Positions 1 through 10,654 of a stretch of 35,665 bases of DNA are shown here, piece by piece; position 1 is the first letter of the stretch; each line of letters starts with the position of its first letter. The notes beneath the pieces were generated by a model. The model had not been told where the DNA came from and did not search any database. It was given only the letters and a program-made list of their open reading frames with translations. The translations under genes and the position numbers were made by a program. Origin of the DNA: Stephanodiscus triporus (lineage: Eukaryota > Bacillariophyta > Thalassiosirophyceae > Thalassiosirales > Thalassiosiraceae); assembly GCA_036939755.1 (NCBI GenBank), contig JALLAZ010000020.1:1-35665 (forward strand), written 5' to 3'.

Positions 1-139
1 CCTACGACGAGCGAGAATTTCTGTCATCGCCGAATCTTAGTGCCGCGTGTTATACCGTAGACACTTTTTGGGGTGCCCTGGGAGCCAAACCAAAAAAATA
101 TCATCTGTCGTATCTTTTCCCCAAGTATTATGACCCCGC

Positions 140-3100
140 ATGTTCCGCAATAACCACACTCCCCCGCGGGGCGGCGACCACGACGGCCTCGGGGGTCACG
201 CGACAACGATGACGACGACGAAGAATGCGACGACTGTGTTGTCTGTGGATCGTCCTCCCGCGCTCATCCAGAGGCTGATCATACTCCACGATGGCCTGAT
301 GCCGTCGTCGTCGTCGTCGTCTTCTTCGGGGGGAAGGGGGCGCCATCGTCGTCGCAGTCGCAGTCGTCGAGATCGTCCGAGGGGCGATCCCGGCGCGACC
401 CTCGGCGAGGACGCCACCCTTGAGGAACACGGCGAGTTCGTGCTCTACTACCACGATCATTCGCTTCCAGCGACGACGCCATCGCCATCGCCGCCGTCCC
501 GCCGTCGTCCGTCGTCGTCGTCGTCGGGGGTGGGGGAGGATGCCGCCGTCGACGACGTCGTTTTCCACCGCCACGCCACCGAGGAGGCCGTGCGATTCGC
601 GGGCCTGTGTCGGGCTCTCCGATCCCTCCCCCGAGCGCTCGGACCTCGTGGCCTGTTGCGTGACGACGACGACGACGGCGGCGACGACGCGTCGTCGTCG
701 TCGTCGGTGTCGATGTCGGGGGGGGGAGGGGAGGAGGGGGGGGACGGCGGAATCGAGGAGGCGGAGGTGGTCAACCTCGGCGAGTCGACGCTGGTTTACG
801 TCCCCCTCGAGCTCGGGGGGGACGTCTTCGCCGTGGCGCAGGTACCCCGACGTCGTCGCAGTCTCCCGGGGGAGGGCGGGCCGTCATCGCGTCAACAATC
901 GCGCGCCAGCGGCACGACGACGACGACGTCGGGGTCGTCGTTCGCGGGCGGGGCCGATCCCGTGTCGATTAGGGAGGCCGTGTCGCGCATGCACGCCGAA
1001 TTCGCTCTCCTCGATGGGGGGGGGGTGCACCGTTCCCTCCTGCGCACGGGACGACTCGAGCGCACGGGGGACTGGACGATCGAGGTTGTGGACGACAACG
1101 ACGACAATGACGAGGACAATTACGACGACGATGAGAAGGGGGATGGCGATGGGAGCTGCCCCGCGGATACGCCGGGGGTGGCGGCGGGCACGCGCCCGTC
1201 GCGAGGGACGGCGCCCTCCCGCAGGACTATCTGCGAAGGCGGAGGCGGCGACGGGCTGAAGATAAAGGGCGACTGCCGCTGGGAGATGCCTCGGAGGGCG
1301 ACGATCGATGACATGGGCATGGGGGACTTCTCGTCGTGGTACCAACCGCGGGGGGGAAGGAGGGGCGGGGACGAGAGGGGCGGTCTCCGCGGCCTCGGCG
1401 GCGGATCGTCGCTGCCGAACGGAGGTCGGAGGCGGTCCCGGAGGAAGACTATGACGAGCAGTCGCGTCGGCAGGTACACAGGCCACTCCGACGGCGATGG
1501 CGACGATCATGACGGGGACTACCGCTACGGCGGGATGAAGGAGCTGTTCGCTCTACGCCGCGAACGTCGCGCGCTCGCGAATAACAAGCAGACGGCGGAG
1601 CGCCGATGGAGTTCTGCGTCCGATCCGGACGAATTGTTCAACGAGGTGGCGAAGAATCTTGGTCTTGTCGACTGCGACCGACGCATCGAGGCGCTGCTGC
1701 GGGTGCTCCCGATCGCGGCGCTTCGTGAAAAGTTAGCCAGGCATTATGACTATCATCTCCGTCGGATGCAGGGCATGTGCGAGGTGATCGGGGGCGGCGT
1801 TGGCAGATGCGCAGTGGAATTGGTTCCGCCCCCGATCACGCGTCGGGGCGGCGGTGGCCCGGGGTCATTGGGGCCGGTCGGGACACGACGTCCCCCGTCG
1901 GCTCCGAGCGCTTTCGCTTGCCTGGCGGCCGCGGAATTCGTGAGATCGACGATGCGTGAACGGGTGCCGAAATTGATGGACCCCCGCGACGGCAGATTGT
2001 CCGGAATGTGTTTCTTTCATAGAGACCGACTTGTCCTGTCGGATTTCGTTCCGGGGGGGGACGGGGACGGGCGGGGCGCGATGGTGCTCCCTCTCGAGAT
2101 CCCTTGCATGATCGTTGAGTATTTCCGCTCTTCTTGGGAGGGAAGTGACGCGGACGATGCTCGGCGCGATGTTGCTCGGGGGGGGATTACCCAGAATGGC
2201 AATGACACGCCTTTGAGCAGATGGAGGCTGGCCGGGGCGAAGAAGATCGACAATGCCGCGCAACAGGGATCTTCGCCACTCGTTGGAAACGGCAAACACG
2301 TTTCGGATGGGTTCGAATCCAGAAAGTATGGCTTTGTGGCACATCCATACCCTCCGACCGATAACGACGGGCCGATGAACTCCCTTTTTGTTCGCAGCAT
2401 GAAGAAACACGTCTGGCTCAAGCGTGTTTATCTCCCAGGAGATGTCGTCGACATAAATGACGAAGTAGTAACGCTCGTGGCAATGTTCGAAAGCGAGGAG
2501 CTCACTTTTCTTCTATTCTTCGAGATGCCAAGTTTTTCCGTGTCGTTGGCGCGAATGGTAGAAGAGCTGCGGCCTAAAACTGATGTTCGATCAAACTCCA
2601 AGGGCGATAGAAAATCGAAGGATGGAACCAGCAAGCCCATTAGCGGTGCAACTCAAGCCTTCGTAGATGTGCTTAGTATCCTCGCAGAAGAGATGACCGG
2701 GTTTTGCAATATGTTCTCTCCTTCCTACAAGACAGATTCAGTGTCAGATGATATAGCTTCAGTCGGCGACATCGATAATATTTTCCAAGGAGAGCCAGGC
2801 ATGGAGATAATCAGCATCAATCGGGATGAAAACAGCTTTGTGCTCTTGAGCCAGAACAACTTTTCAGTCGCGCCTCCCCCCTCGAAGCAGAAATTCGGAT
2901 TGTTCGGCAATGGCACTAAGTCTAAAGACTCGACCGACAGTGAATTATCGAACAGTCTTTCAAAGTATTCAAACATGCTAGATTGCCGCCATAAGCTTGC
3001 CGCTTCTTTACCGCTTGACGTGACACTGGCACTCGATGGCATATTCAATGAGATAGGATGCTTTACGGGCCGAAATGATACGCTGACTCATTCACTTGTG

Positions 3101-3316
3101 AGCGGCGTAGATGTGAATCGAGTCAACATAAACTCGGGCGTGTCCAAATCGATCGAATTGTGTACTTTTTTGCCGCGAGGATGGGTATATGGCCGTGCAT
3201 ATGGTGGCATAGAGTTATACATTGTTCTAGACACAAGCAAGTTTGTGACAATTAATGACGTGCAAAAGGCCGTCACACGCATTCGAGAAAGGGTGTTCAA
3301 TGACAATATCCGATAA
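140..3316 (+). CDS. CCZ1: CCZ1-like longin-domain protein (Mon1-Ccz1 / HPS4 family)
   Basis: An intronless ORF of 1058 codons. Family knowledge: CCZ1 pairs with MON1 as the Rab7 exchange factor in late endosome/vacuole fusion and carries three longin domains. Seen here: a first longin-like strand FVLYYHDHS (residues 100-108), then EEAVRFAGLCRALRSL (about 148-163) and a strand STLVYVPLELGGDVFAVAQV, which resembles the CCZ1 first longin. A middle segment with GMCFFHRDRLVLSDF resembles the second longin, and the last 60 residues (GWVYGRAYGGIELYIVL onward) resemble the third. Long runs of Ser, Asp, Gly and Arg, coded by TCG/GAC/CGN microsatellites, interrupt the N-terminal half, so the protein is roughly twice the usual CCZ1 length. 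The start is the first ATG; residues 1-95 are not conserved and a later start is possible. HPS4 or INTU are related alternatives. Confidence 0.66.
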   Translation: MFRNNHTPPRGGDHDGLGGHATTMTTTKNATTVLSVDRPPALIQRLIILHDGLMPSSSSSSSSGGRGRHRRRSRSRRDRPRGDPGATLGEDATLEEHGEFVLYYHDHSLPATTPSPSPPSRRRPSSSSSGVGEDAAVDDVVFHRHATEEAVRFAGLCRALRSLPRALGPRGLLRDDDDDGGDDASSSSSVSMSGGGGEEGGDGGIEEAEVVNLGESTLVYVPLELGGDVFAVAQVPRRRRSLPGEGGPSSRQQSRASGTTTTTSGSSFAGGADPVSIREAVSRMHAEFALLDGGGVHRSLLRTGRLERTGDWTIEVVDDNDDNDEDNYDDDEKGDGDGSCPADTPGVAAGTRPSRGTAPSRRTICEGGGGDGLKIKGDCRWEMPRRATIDDMGMGDFSSWYQPRGGRRGGDERGGLRGLGGGSSLPNGGRRRSRRKTMTSSRVGRYTGHSDGDGDDHDGDYRYGGMKELFALRRERRALANNKQTAERRWSSASDPDELFNEVAKNLGLVDCDRRIEALLRVLPIAALREKLARHYDYHLRRMQGMCEVIGGGVGRCAVELVPPPITRRGGGGPGSLGPVGTRRPPSAPSAFACLAAAEFVRSTMRERVPKLMDPRDGRLSGMCFFHRDRLVLSDFVPGGDGDGRGAMVLPLEIPCMIVEYFRSSWEGSDADDARRDVARGGITQNGNDTPLSRWRLAGAKKIDNAAQQGSSPLVGNGKHVSDGFESRKYGFVAHPYPPTDNDGPMNSLFVRSMKKHVWLKRVYLPGDVVDINDEVVTLVAMFESEELTFLLFFEMPSFSVSLARMVEELRPKTDVRSNSKGDRKSKDGTSKPISGATQAFVDVLSILAEEMTGFCNMFSPSYKTDSVSDDIASVGDIDNIFQGEPGMEIISINRDENSFVLLSQNNFSVAPPPSKQKFGLFGNGTKSKDSTDSELSNSLSKYSNMLDCRHKLAASLPLDVTLALDGIFNEIGCFTGRNDTLTHSLVSGVDVNRVNINSGVSKSIELCTFLPRGWVYGRAYGGIELYIVLDTSKFVTINDVQKAVTRIRERVFNDNIR

Positions 3317-3620
3317 AAACGATTTTGTAATCTAAGAAGCTTAGCAGAATGTATAGAGTAGATAACATTTTAAGGAATCTACGACTGGTGATTATCGTCG
3401 AAATGAGGTGGTGGTTTCCTCATAACCGCTCTCATTGTAATAATAGGAACATGTTTTCTCGAGATGCCTAAATGAGTAAGTTGAAGGGTGCCCCCGCAGC
3501 AAGCAGAGCTGTAGGTAGTATTAAATAAGAGTCTTCGTAGCTTTCAACTATTAATTCGCACTCATCCTCGGCTGGTACGATGGAGCACCTTCCCAGCCTT
3601 GGTTTCCCATATTCATATTA
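3317..3620. other. Convergent 3' spacer
   Basis: The 304 bases lie between the stop codons of the CCZ1-like gene (+) and the cyclophilin (-), so they hold the two 3' UTRs. The DNA is AT-richer than either gene. I see no RNA gene, repeat or ORF worth reporting. Confidence 0.6.
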
Positions 3621-4532
3621 TCATAGCACACCACAGTCCGCTACCTTGATATCCACGGTGGGCCTACCCCTCTTCGTGAAGACTCCCGTCGCGATGTCGT
3701 TTATCACGTCCATCCCCTCCTTAACGCGGCCGAAGGCCACGAATCGTCCGTCCAACTGCGGGGCGCCCGTCGTGGTAATAAGAAACCTCGAATCGTTCCT
3801 GTGCACGCCGGGGCTCATCATGGACACGATTCCCGGCCCGGTATGCGACACGAGGAAACCCTCGTCCTCAAACGAGAACGGCGACGCGTACGTTCCCATC
3901 TTGGGATGACACCGGCCGCCGGATCCGTCGTTAGACACCACGTCCCCCAGGCACAGGCCCACGGTCTTCTCGATCTTGTAGACGGACGTGGAGGAGTATC
4001 CAGTCCCGCCTTCCCTCTCCCGACAGAGCAGCCGGAAGTTCTCCGTGGTCCTCGGCAGTGCCGCCGACGCCAGCTCGATGATCACCCGTCGCGGCGGCTC
4101 GTCCCCCACGGACAGGTCGAGGTACGCTTCGGTGCCGCCGCCGCCGCCGTCGTCCGCCATCGCCGCCGCCACAGCCGCCGACGAGGCGTTCATCGCGAAC
4201 ACCTCGTCGTTGATGGACTCCAGCTCGTCGACGTCACGGAAATGCCATCGTCCCTGGAGGTGACGCCCCCCGAGTCCCGCGCGGTACTTCCCGAGCCAGC
4301 CGTGTCCGCGCGCGCCTCGCGTGCCGGTGGCCATGGAGCGGCGGACGACGTGCGCGACGGCGGCGGCGTTCGCGGGGGGGATCGGCCGCGCGCCGTCGTC
4401 GCGGTCGCGACGACGGTGCAACGACGACGACGACGACGACAGGCGAGGGGCGAGGGCGGGGGCGAGGCCGCCGTGAGGAGCCACCGGGAGGCGGTGGCGT
4501 CGTGTCAAGATCCGAGCGATGGTGGACGTCAT
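3621..4532 (-). CDS. Organellar cyclophilin-type peptidyl-prolyl isomerase with altered active site
   Basis: A 303-residue intronless protein. Residues about 136-303 are a cyclophilin fold: LPRTTENFRLLC, FEDEGFLVSHTGPGIVSM, LDGRFVAFGRVKEGMDVI and the terminal ADCGVL all match the family. The N-terminus (MTSTIARILTRRHRL) is basic, Ser-rich and without acidic residues for about 40 residues, so mitochondrial targeting is likely; a link region contains HGWLGKYRAGLGGRHLQG. Catalytic positions are changed by eye alignment to cyclophilin A: the His-Arg pair (Arg55) reads Tyr185-Lys186, Phe60 is Val, Gln63 is Cys, Gln111 is Arg, Phe113 is Leu and Trp121 is Gln. Weak or absent isomerase activity and a scaffold role are therefore inferred. 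It is transcribed towards the CCZ1-like gene. Confidence 0.85.
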   Translation of the reverse strand: MTSTIARILTRRHRLPVAPHGGLAPALAPRLSSSSSSLHRRRDRDDGARPIPPANAAAVAHVVRRSMATGTRGARGHGWLGKYRAGLGGRHLQGRWHFRDVDELESINDEVFAMNASSAAVAAAMADDGGGGGTEAYLDLSVGDEPPRRVIIELASAALPRTTENFRLLCREREGGTGYSSTSVYKIEKTVGLCLGDVVSNDGSGGRCHPKMGTYASPFSFEDEGFLVSHTGPGIVSMMSPGVHRNDSRFLITTTGAPQLDGRFVAFGRVKEGMDVINDIATGVFTKRGRPTVDIKVADCGVL

Positions 4533-4854
4533 CTTCCGCCTTCCGCTCGTGGTCTCTGTGGATCAATAGCAGAGAATTTTCTGTACGTCGTTCATTTGGG
4601 GGGGGAGCCCCCCAAGTCCCCCTCAGCTAGAAATACTCTTGATTTTGTTCTGGCTAGTAAAATGTGCATCAAAGCAGAGACACTGTTTACATGAAACGCT
4701 CCAGAATGGGCAGCACTAACATTTAATGCAATTGGTTTTGCATTGGAAGTACCAGAGACGAGAGAATATCCGTGGATATTGCATGATAACACGAACTTAC
4801 GAAATACCACAACTTTAATTCTAGGGTATTTGTAATAATTCTAATCAAGCAGAG
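4533..4854. other. Spacer: cyclophilin promoter side and SDA1 3' UTR, with a GC hairpin
   Basis: Both neighbours are on the minus strand, so this spacer holds the 3' end of SDA1 and the upstream region of the cyclophilin. At 4596-4615 a self-complementary G6/C6 hairpin occurs (8-bp stem, 4-nt loop). No gene is seen. Confidence 0.55.
4596..4615. repeat. Short GC-rich hairpin
   Basis: TTGGGGGG pairs with CCCCCCAA across the loop GGAG. It lies between SDA1 and the cyclophilin. It could be a structured 3'-UTR element or a chance G-tract; the sequence does not decide. Confidence 0.5.
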
Positions 4855-7575
4855 TTAAAACTTTCTGCGGCGCTTCTTGGCTGCACGTCCATCTTTCAGC
4901 TTGCTGTCTTTTGCCCTGCCCTGTTTGGCGGTACCCTTTTCCCCAGACTTCTTTCTTGTGCTGTATGCGAATTTTGACATGACGAAGTTCTTCTTCCTCT
5001 TCTTTTCAATGTTCGTTGATCCACCAGGACGCTCCTGTTGTTTGTAATAGCGAAGATGACGGTATGGATATGACTAAGATGAAAACCTAGCAGATAGCTT
5101 TCCCTCAAAATTTTAGTGCCAATACCCAACACTTACCTTCGCCTCCCACTTCTGTCTACCCTCTATGATCTTTTCCAACTTCTCCGCCTTGCTCATCCTC
5201 TTCCTTTTAGCTTCCGCCATGATATCCGTCGCGTTCACGGCTCCCTTGATGCGAATATTCTCGTCGTCCGAATCATCACTGTCCTCGTCGCTCATGTCGT
5301 TGAACTCCTCCCCCTTGGCCTTGGCCCGTTTGAGCTTGGAGGCCAGACGCGGATCGCGTCTTGCCTTCTGTTGGCGCTCTACCAACTTCTGCATCTTCGC
5401 GAATTCGGCAGTTGTAAAGATGCGCGTGGAGGATACGTGCTGCTTTACCTTGGCTCGGTCCTTATCGGACATTTTCGACAGATCCATAGGTTCTTCCTCG
5501 TCATCGTCCTCTCCGAGTAAAACTAAATCAGGTGCTTCGCCATCGCTTTCTTCTCCATCAACATCGTCGTCGGAGATTTCAGTTCTATCCTCCTCGTCTC
5601 CAGAGTCTACTTCGACCCATCCGTCTTCTTTGCCGCCCTTCTCCTCCCCATTGTCATCAATTGAGATGTCGTCCTCTTCGTCTACAGTGTCAACATCAAT
5701 CCATTCGCCTTCATCGTCCTCCTCTCCTTCCCCGTCACTTTGGTCCTCGACCCAACCATCGTCGTCATCGTGGCTCTGTTGTCCTTCGCCATCGCGCGAC
5801 GCCTCAGCCCTTTTCTTCGAGGCCTCGTACGCGAGCAGCAGATCCGCGCCCTCCACGCCGCTCGCGACCCGCACCTCGCCGTACCGCAAAGGCCTCTCTC
5901 CGGCGCGGTGCAAACCGGCGCCGACCAGACCGCGATGCTTGCCCTGCAACAGCGAGGGGTAGACCTCGCGGATGAAGTTGACCCACCCCCGCCCGGCGAT
6001 GGACACTGACCTGTCCCTGTGCTTGGCGTACCCGGCCAAATCGCGTACGAACGCCTCCACGTCCCATGCGGTGCTCTTCTCCCTCATATTGCCGCCGTCT
6101 TTTCCGTCCTCGCCGTCACCGCCGCCATCAGCATCGTCTTGCTCTACCGACAGGACCGAGGGCACCCGCGCGCATATGGCGCGCGCGGCGTTGATCCCCA
6201 CGGCCATCTGCTCCCCCGAGCACCGCTCTGTGATGAAGTTGTGCGATATCGTCTTCAGGATGCCGTGCACCTCCTCGGGGGGAACGTACGAGTGGCACGA
6301 CTGGACGGCGTACGCGAGTATCGCCGTGACGTCGCGCTGGTGTCCCCCCATGTACCGCTGAAGGAGGGCGTAAAGCGGGAGCAGTATCAGCTCGTGGTTG
6401 CCAACGACACGCGTCACGAAGTTCAGCATCAGCATCTTCACCTCGAACTTGTACGTGTTGCTGCCGGAGCTCTTGAATCGCTTCAATAAGATCTCGCACA
6501 GTCCCTGCGGGTCGTTCAGGAGCTCGATGGCCGGGAACAGTTTTTTCGACGCCTCCACGCCCTTGTCCTCGCGTTGGGATATCGCGAGTCCCTCCTTCTC
6601 GTGTTGCTTCCTCTGACGATTTTTTATTTGCTTCGATATTAAGCGCTTCTTGGCCTTGGTCTTCTTGGAATGCAGGTGCAGGTCGATCCTCTCGCTCGCG
6701 CCGGCCCACTCGACCTCCTCCGACGACTTCTTATCGAGCGCCATGGCCTCCTCGATGTTGAGGAAGAACCTCAGCGCTCGCGACATGACCGACGAGTTCG
6801 GCGACGAGACCGCGCTCGCGAGGATGTGCACGGACCGTTCGTCGTTCCACACGTTGCGCCTGTACAGGTCGCACGTCATCTGCACCGCGCGCTTCGCGGC
6901 GTAGTCGGCGGGCGAATCCTCCCCCCCGGGCGAGGATTCGCTCGCGCTCGCGGATACGATGCGATGAAAGAACGACTGTATCGTGCGATTCAACTTCTCG
7001 TCGCGCCTGCCGTTCTTGTTGATGTTGCGTATGTCGTTCACGATGTGATGGTACAAACACTCGCGCAGGTTCTTATCGGGCACGACCGCCATCAGCTGAA
7101 AGAACAGCTGAAGCAATCGCAGCGGTGGCACGGCGCCCTTATTCCGCATGAGTATCAAGGCCGAGACGCACGCCTTGCGAATGTCACGATGTATCTGCAG
7201 CGCGGCCAGGGGCAAGGTCGGTTGCAGCAGCGGCGCGACGCCACCCCCGCCGCCGCCGCCGCCGCTGCCGCTACTGCTCCCGACGAGCAAATCCATCAAC
7301 AGCGCCGCGATCCTGTCGCTCTCCTCGCCTTTATAACTGCTCGAGCTGACCGCGGCCATGAACTGTATCAGCTCCACGAGGCTCGGGCTCGGATCGGCGT
7401 TGGGCGACAGTAGCAATATCCCCACGAGCGACACGAGACGGCGGGATTGGGCGTCGTAATCCTCCCTGTAACCCGCCGGATCGCGCTTGCAGAAATTCTG
7501 CAGCTGGGAAAGCTTCAGGGGAAGGGCCGACCGGGAGGATCCGGTGCCGACCATGGTCTCGCCCTTGGTCGACAT
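4855..7575 (-). CDS. SDA1: SDA1 (60S ribosomal subunit biogenesis and export factor)
   Basis: Two exons on the minus strand: 7575-5137 (813 codons) and 5034-4855 (59 codons plus stop), giving 872 residues. The 102-nt intron has donor GTAAGT and acceptor ACAG. The junction EAK|ERPGGSTN restores the conserved SDA1 C-terminus, where RPGGSTN is followed by KKRKKNFVM and a very basic tail ending KKRRRKF. The N-terminus has the family start LPLKLSQLQNFCKRDPAGY; HEAT-like helices follow (YKFEVKMLMLNFVTRVVGNH, VSIAGRGWVNFIREVYPSLL). A long acidic Asp/Glu segment precedes the basic tail. A run of glycines near residue 105 is coded by a GGC microsatellite. The family is nucleolar and needed for pre-60S maturation and export. 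A 417-bp divergent spacer separates it from sideroflexin. Confidence 0.95.
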
Positions 7576-7992
7576 TATTATTTATTTGATTGATGCAAGT
7601 TTACAGAGAATTGAGCCGCTGATGAGGACGATCAACAACCTCCTGGTCGGTCGTCGATTTGCTTAGGGTGCTTGTGTTCTTTCTTCTCTTGGCTTAGCGG
7701 CGGCATTTACGTGGTCCGAAGCCCGCATAGCCCGCCAAATAAACTACTCCGGCCAGACTGTACCTAATACTACTTACTTACGTAGAGATGGTACGATACA
7801 TACTTTACTGATGTGTTCAAGGTTCAAGGTAGAATATGTTGTATCCCTCCGACATCATTGACATCATCTCGCTAAATTTCGTGTGTCCGGAGAAGTACGA
7901 ATAAAGTACAGTGAAATTTCAGACCATCAACGACCCACACGCGACAGCACCTGAACCATCAGTTCAACCACTCCGATCCATTAACACCAACC
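7576..7992. promoter_or_regulatory. Divergent spacer between SDA1 (-) and sideroflexin (+)
   Basis: These 417 bases must carry the 5' UTRs and promoters of both flanking genes, since the start codons face away from each other. The DNA is AT-richer than the coding sequence. I do not see a TATA box or other element that I can assign with confidence. Confidence 0.5.
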
Positions 7993-9392
7993 ATGAGCAT
8001 CCGAATTGCCGCGTCCCGTTTCTCCTCCAGCATCTCTCGAACCGCCCGTCCTCACGAGAGCATCGCGAGCGAATGCTTTTCGAAGCGCTCGCCGCGCTTC
8101 CGTGGCAAATCCAGCGTCGCAACCGACGCAAGCGCCAGCGAAGGGGCGGCAGCGGCCAAGGAGGTCGCTGCCGAAGCAACATCCGCGTCTTCCGGGAGCG
8201 TCCCCATCGGCATGACATCGGTGGCGATGGCGATTGCCATTGCAACCGTTAGCGCCGGAGCCGCCCTCGCCGAGAATGTCACGGCATCGTTGGTACCCAC
8301 GTTCGATCCGAAGCAGCAACGATTCGACCAGTCCACCTTTACTGGTCGGCTCTCGAAGATGCTCTTGGCATGTGATCCGTCGTTGGTATTTTACAGTAAT
8401 GAGGAAGTGAGACGATGCAAGGCAATGGTTGACGAATATGAATTTTATTTGAATAACTTACCTGAGGGTGTTAGTGTGACTGAAATGAGTCGAAAGCTTT
8501 GGGAGGCTCAGGTGTGTGAAACACCCCCCCCCCCTTCCTTAAGAGTTTGGACTCTTTATCCATCTTAATTTTCATCTCACCTCATCTTGTTTTGCCTTTT
8601 GGTGGAAAGCGCGTTGCATCTGCAGCGCTTCATCCTGATACCGGTGAAACCATCCCTCACCCTTTTCGGATGTCAGGCTATGTCCCATTCAACGGTCCCA
8701 TCTGCGTTGCAATGGTTGCATCTCAATCGACATCTGCCCTGCTCTTTTGGAGCTGGGCCAACCAAAGCCAAAATGCATTGGTCAACTATTATAATCGTAA
8801 TGCTGCATCCGAAATGACGAATGAGACGCTGATGAAGTCATACGGAGCCGCTGTGACGGCGGCGCTGGGTGTTGCGTTTGGACTAGCAACGTTCATCCAA
8901 CGTCGTTACAGTCCTGCCCAGGCGAAGAACTTGCTTCGATACGTAGCTTTTCCCTCGGCAGTCGTCGCCTCAAGCTTGAATTGCTATATCGTGCGCAGCC
9001 CGGAGATCGATACTGGCATTCCACTCGTGAATGGTAATGGCGATGACGTCTTGCCTAACGAAACATCAAAGATTGCCGCGGAGCGTGGAGTGAACTCGAC
9101 GACATTTTCGCGTGCTCTTCTTCAAGCCCCCGTCTACTTCCTCCCTCCATTCATGATGAGCGCCGTACCTCTATTGAAAAATGCAATCCTGAGAAATCCT
9201 ATGATGAGGGTACCTATGACAACCTACCTTTTGCTCGTTTGCTTTGGAATAGGACTGCCTGCATCGGTTGCAATATTTCCGCAGATGGGAGAGATAAAGG
9301 TTGAGGAAGCGGAAGAAAAGTATCACAACTTGCCAGATAATCAGAATGGTGGGAAGCCATACGAAGTCCTCTACTACAATAAAGGTCTGTAA
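7993..9392 (+). CDS. SFXN: Sideroflexin (mitochondrial inner-membrane amino-acid carrier)
   Basis: Two exons, 7993-8511 (173 codons) and 8610-9392 (260 codons plus stop), 433 residues. The 98-nt intron begins GTGTGT, has a run of about 11 C near its start and ends GGAAAG; splicing gives KLWEAQ|RVASAALHPDTGE. Sideroflexin hallmarks are present: FDQSTFTGRL, the HPDTGE motif, PFRMSGYVPFNGP, WANQSQNALVNYYNRNA and several hydrophobic segments. The 100-residue N-terminal extension is Arg/Ser/Ala-rich with no acid in its first 20 residues, so mitochondrial import is expected; it also contains an Ala-rich hydrophobic stretch (about 76-96). Animal sideroflexins carry serine and related substrates for one-carbon metabolism; the substrate here is not known. 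Confidence 0.95.
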
Positions 9393-9640
9393 GGTGCCAT
9401 CTCTGTACCTAATGTCTGTGTGTCATCGATCATCAGAGCAGTGTGTATTGGTGCATATCTACAGTTATTTACTTTTATTGATGGAGGAAAGTTAAAATGA
9501 GAACCTCGATAAGAGCAAAGGATAAAACGATTGTTTAGCTATTGAATAAATTCTGGTAGCATCCCGAGACTGGTATGTTGATGATGGTGATATGCAAGTA
9601 GTTTCGAAACTGCGTTTCCCCCTGTCTTCTCATCTCCTCT

Positions 9641-10384
9641 CTAGCAGTACCTATCGGATTTTTTCTTTTCCCTGACCGACAAAAGATCTGACCTGGTCAT
9701 TTCCGTCGTTGCCTTTTCCCTCTTAATTCTGTATCCTCCATGTTCCGTCTTCTCGCGATATACGATTTCCCCCTTGTCACCATAAGTCCCCATCGCTCGT
9801 TGCTCGACTTCTTCTTGTTCCTGCCTCGCTTTCGCCATTTTGATTGCCCTATCTCGCTTGTCGTCCCTCGGCTTGTTGATGTATTTGAACGGCGTTGGAG
9901 TTTTAAGATCGGACGAGAACGCGGACGAGATCGAAGCCGATATATTCGACAGGACCATGGTGATCACGCGCATTTCCTCGGCCCCCTTTTGGGTGTACGC
10001 GAGGATGGCGTCGCCTACTCTTAGTTCGGTCTTGAACGCCGTTCCGTGCCCGGATACAACAGTAGACGAGGTCGAGAGCATGCCTTGGCCAATATTGATG
10101 CTCGGGCCCTGACTCTGCGTCTTTTCGGGGAGGTCGTCCTTTTCTTCATATTGGCCGCTCACGTGCAACGACGCGCTGCCACGGCCTCCGTCGTGGGCGT
10201 GGGCTGCGTCGGCAACGGGCCGTCGCGCGGACGCAATTCCGCCAGCAGCCGCCCCAGCCGCAACATTAACATCGCCGCCGCCACCAAATGCCGGGAATTC
10301 GACGCCTCCTGATTTGTTCTTTGCGCTGCTCTTTTTCTTCTTGGCCTTTTCTTCGCCTTTGAATACAAGTTTTCCGCGACCCAT
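9641..10384 (-). CDS. Conserved hypothetical protein with Lys-rich ends
   Basis: An intronless 247-residue protein whose family I do not recognise by name. The N-terminus is basic (MGRGKLVFKGEEKAKKKK) and looks like a nuclear or nucleolar signal. A Gly/Ala-rich linker follows. Residues about 95-170 form a beta-rich block (GQGMLSTSSTVVSGHGTAFK, ELRVGDAILAYT, MRVITMVLSNISASISSAFS) and the C-terminus is a charged helix ending MTRSDLLSVREKKKSDRYC. The ordered block and sharply defined C-terminus suggest a real conserved protein. It converges with sideroflexin (248-bp spacer) and diverges from the Tic22-like gene. No function is proposed. Confidence 0.75.
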   Translation of the reverse strand: MGRGKLVFKGEEKAKKKKSSAKNKSGGVEFPAFGGGGDVNVAAGAAAGGIASARRPVADAAHAHDGGRGSASLHVSGQYEEKDDLPEKTQSQGPSINIGQGMLSTSSTVVSGHGTAFKTELRVGDAILAYTQKGAEEMRVITMVLSNISASISSAFSSDLKTPTPFKYINKPRDDKRDRAIKMAKARQEQEEVEQRAMGTYGDKGEIVYREKTEHGGYRIKREKATTEMTRSDLLSVREKKKSDRYC

Positions 10385-10654
10385 CGTATGGGCGATTATT
10401 GAGGAGGGGGCGGGGAAGAGTTGGAAAAAGGGTATCTAGAGACTACTCTACAATATTATCGTATCGTACTATCTTCTACTTCCTGCTCCGTAAGGTAAAT
10501 ACTGTAGGAGTACGTTGTACGTACGTGTGGGAGGAGACAGCAGAAGAACTTACGAAGTCGAAGGAGAGAGAGTCCCGACTCGCCACACAAAAAAAGCAAA
10601 CAACGAACAGCAGGAACGATTCACCGCAAGCACACAGGAACTGACTCTCCAACA
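10385..10654. promoter_or_regulatory. Divergent spacer between the hypothetical gene (-) and Tic22-like gene (+)
   Basis: The 270 bases separate two start codons facing away from each other and so hold both promoters. The part next to the Tic22-like ATG is A/C/G-rich with few T. No specific motif is assigned. Confidence 0.45.

Noticed and set aside
3801..4694. 297-codon open frame antisense to the cyclophilin
   Set aside because: The cyclophilin motifs on the minus strand explain the openness; this frame lacks any recognisable domain.
6670..7413. 247-codon open frame antisense to SDA1
   Set aside because: Gln/Arg/Ala-biased shadow frame; SDA1 is certain on the other strand.
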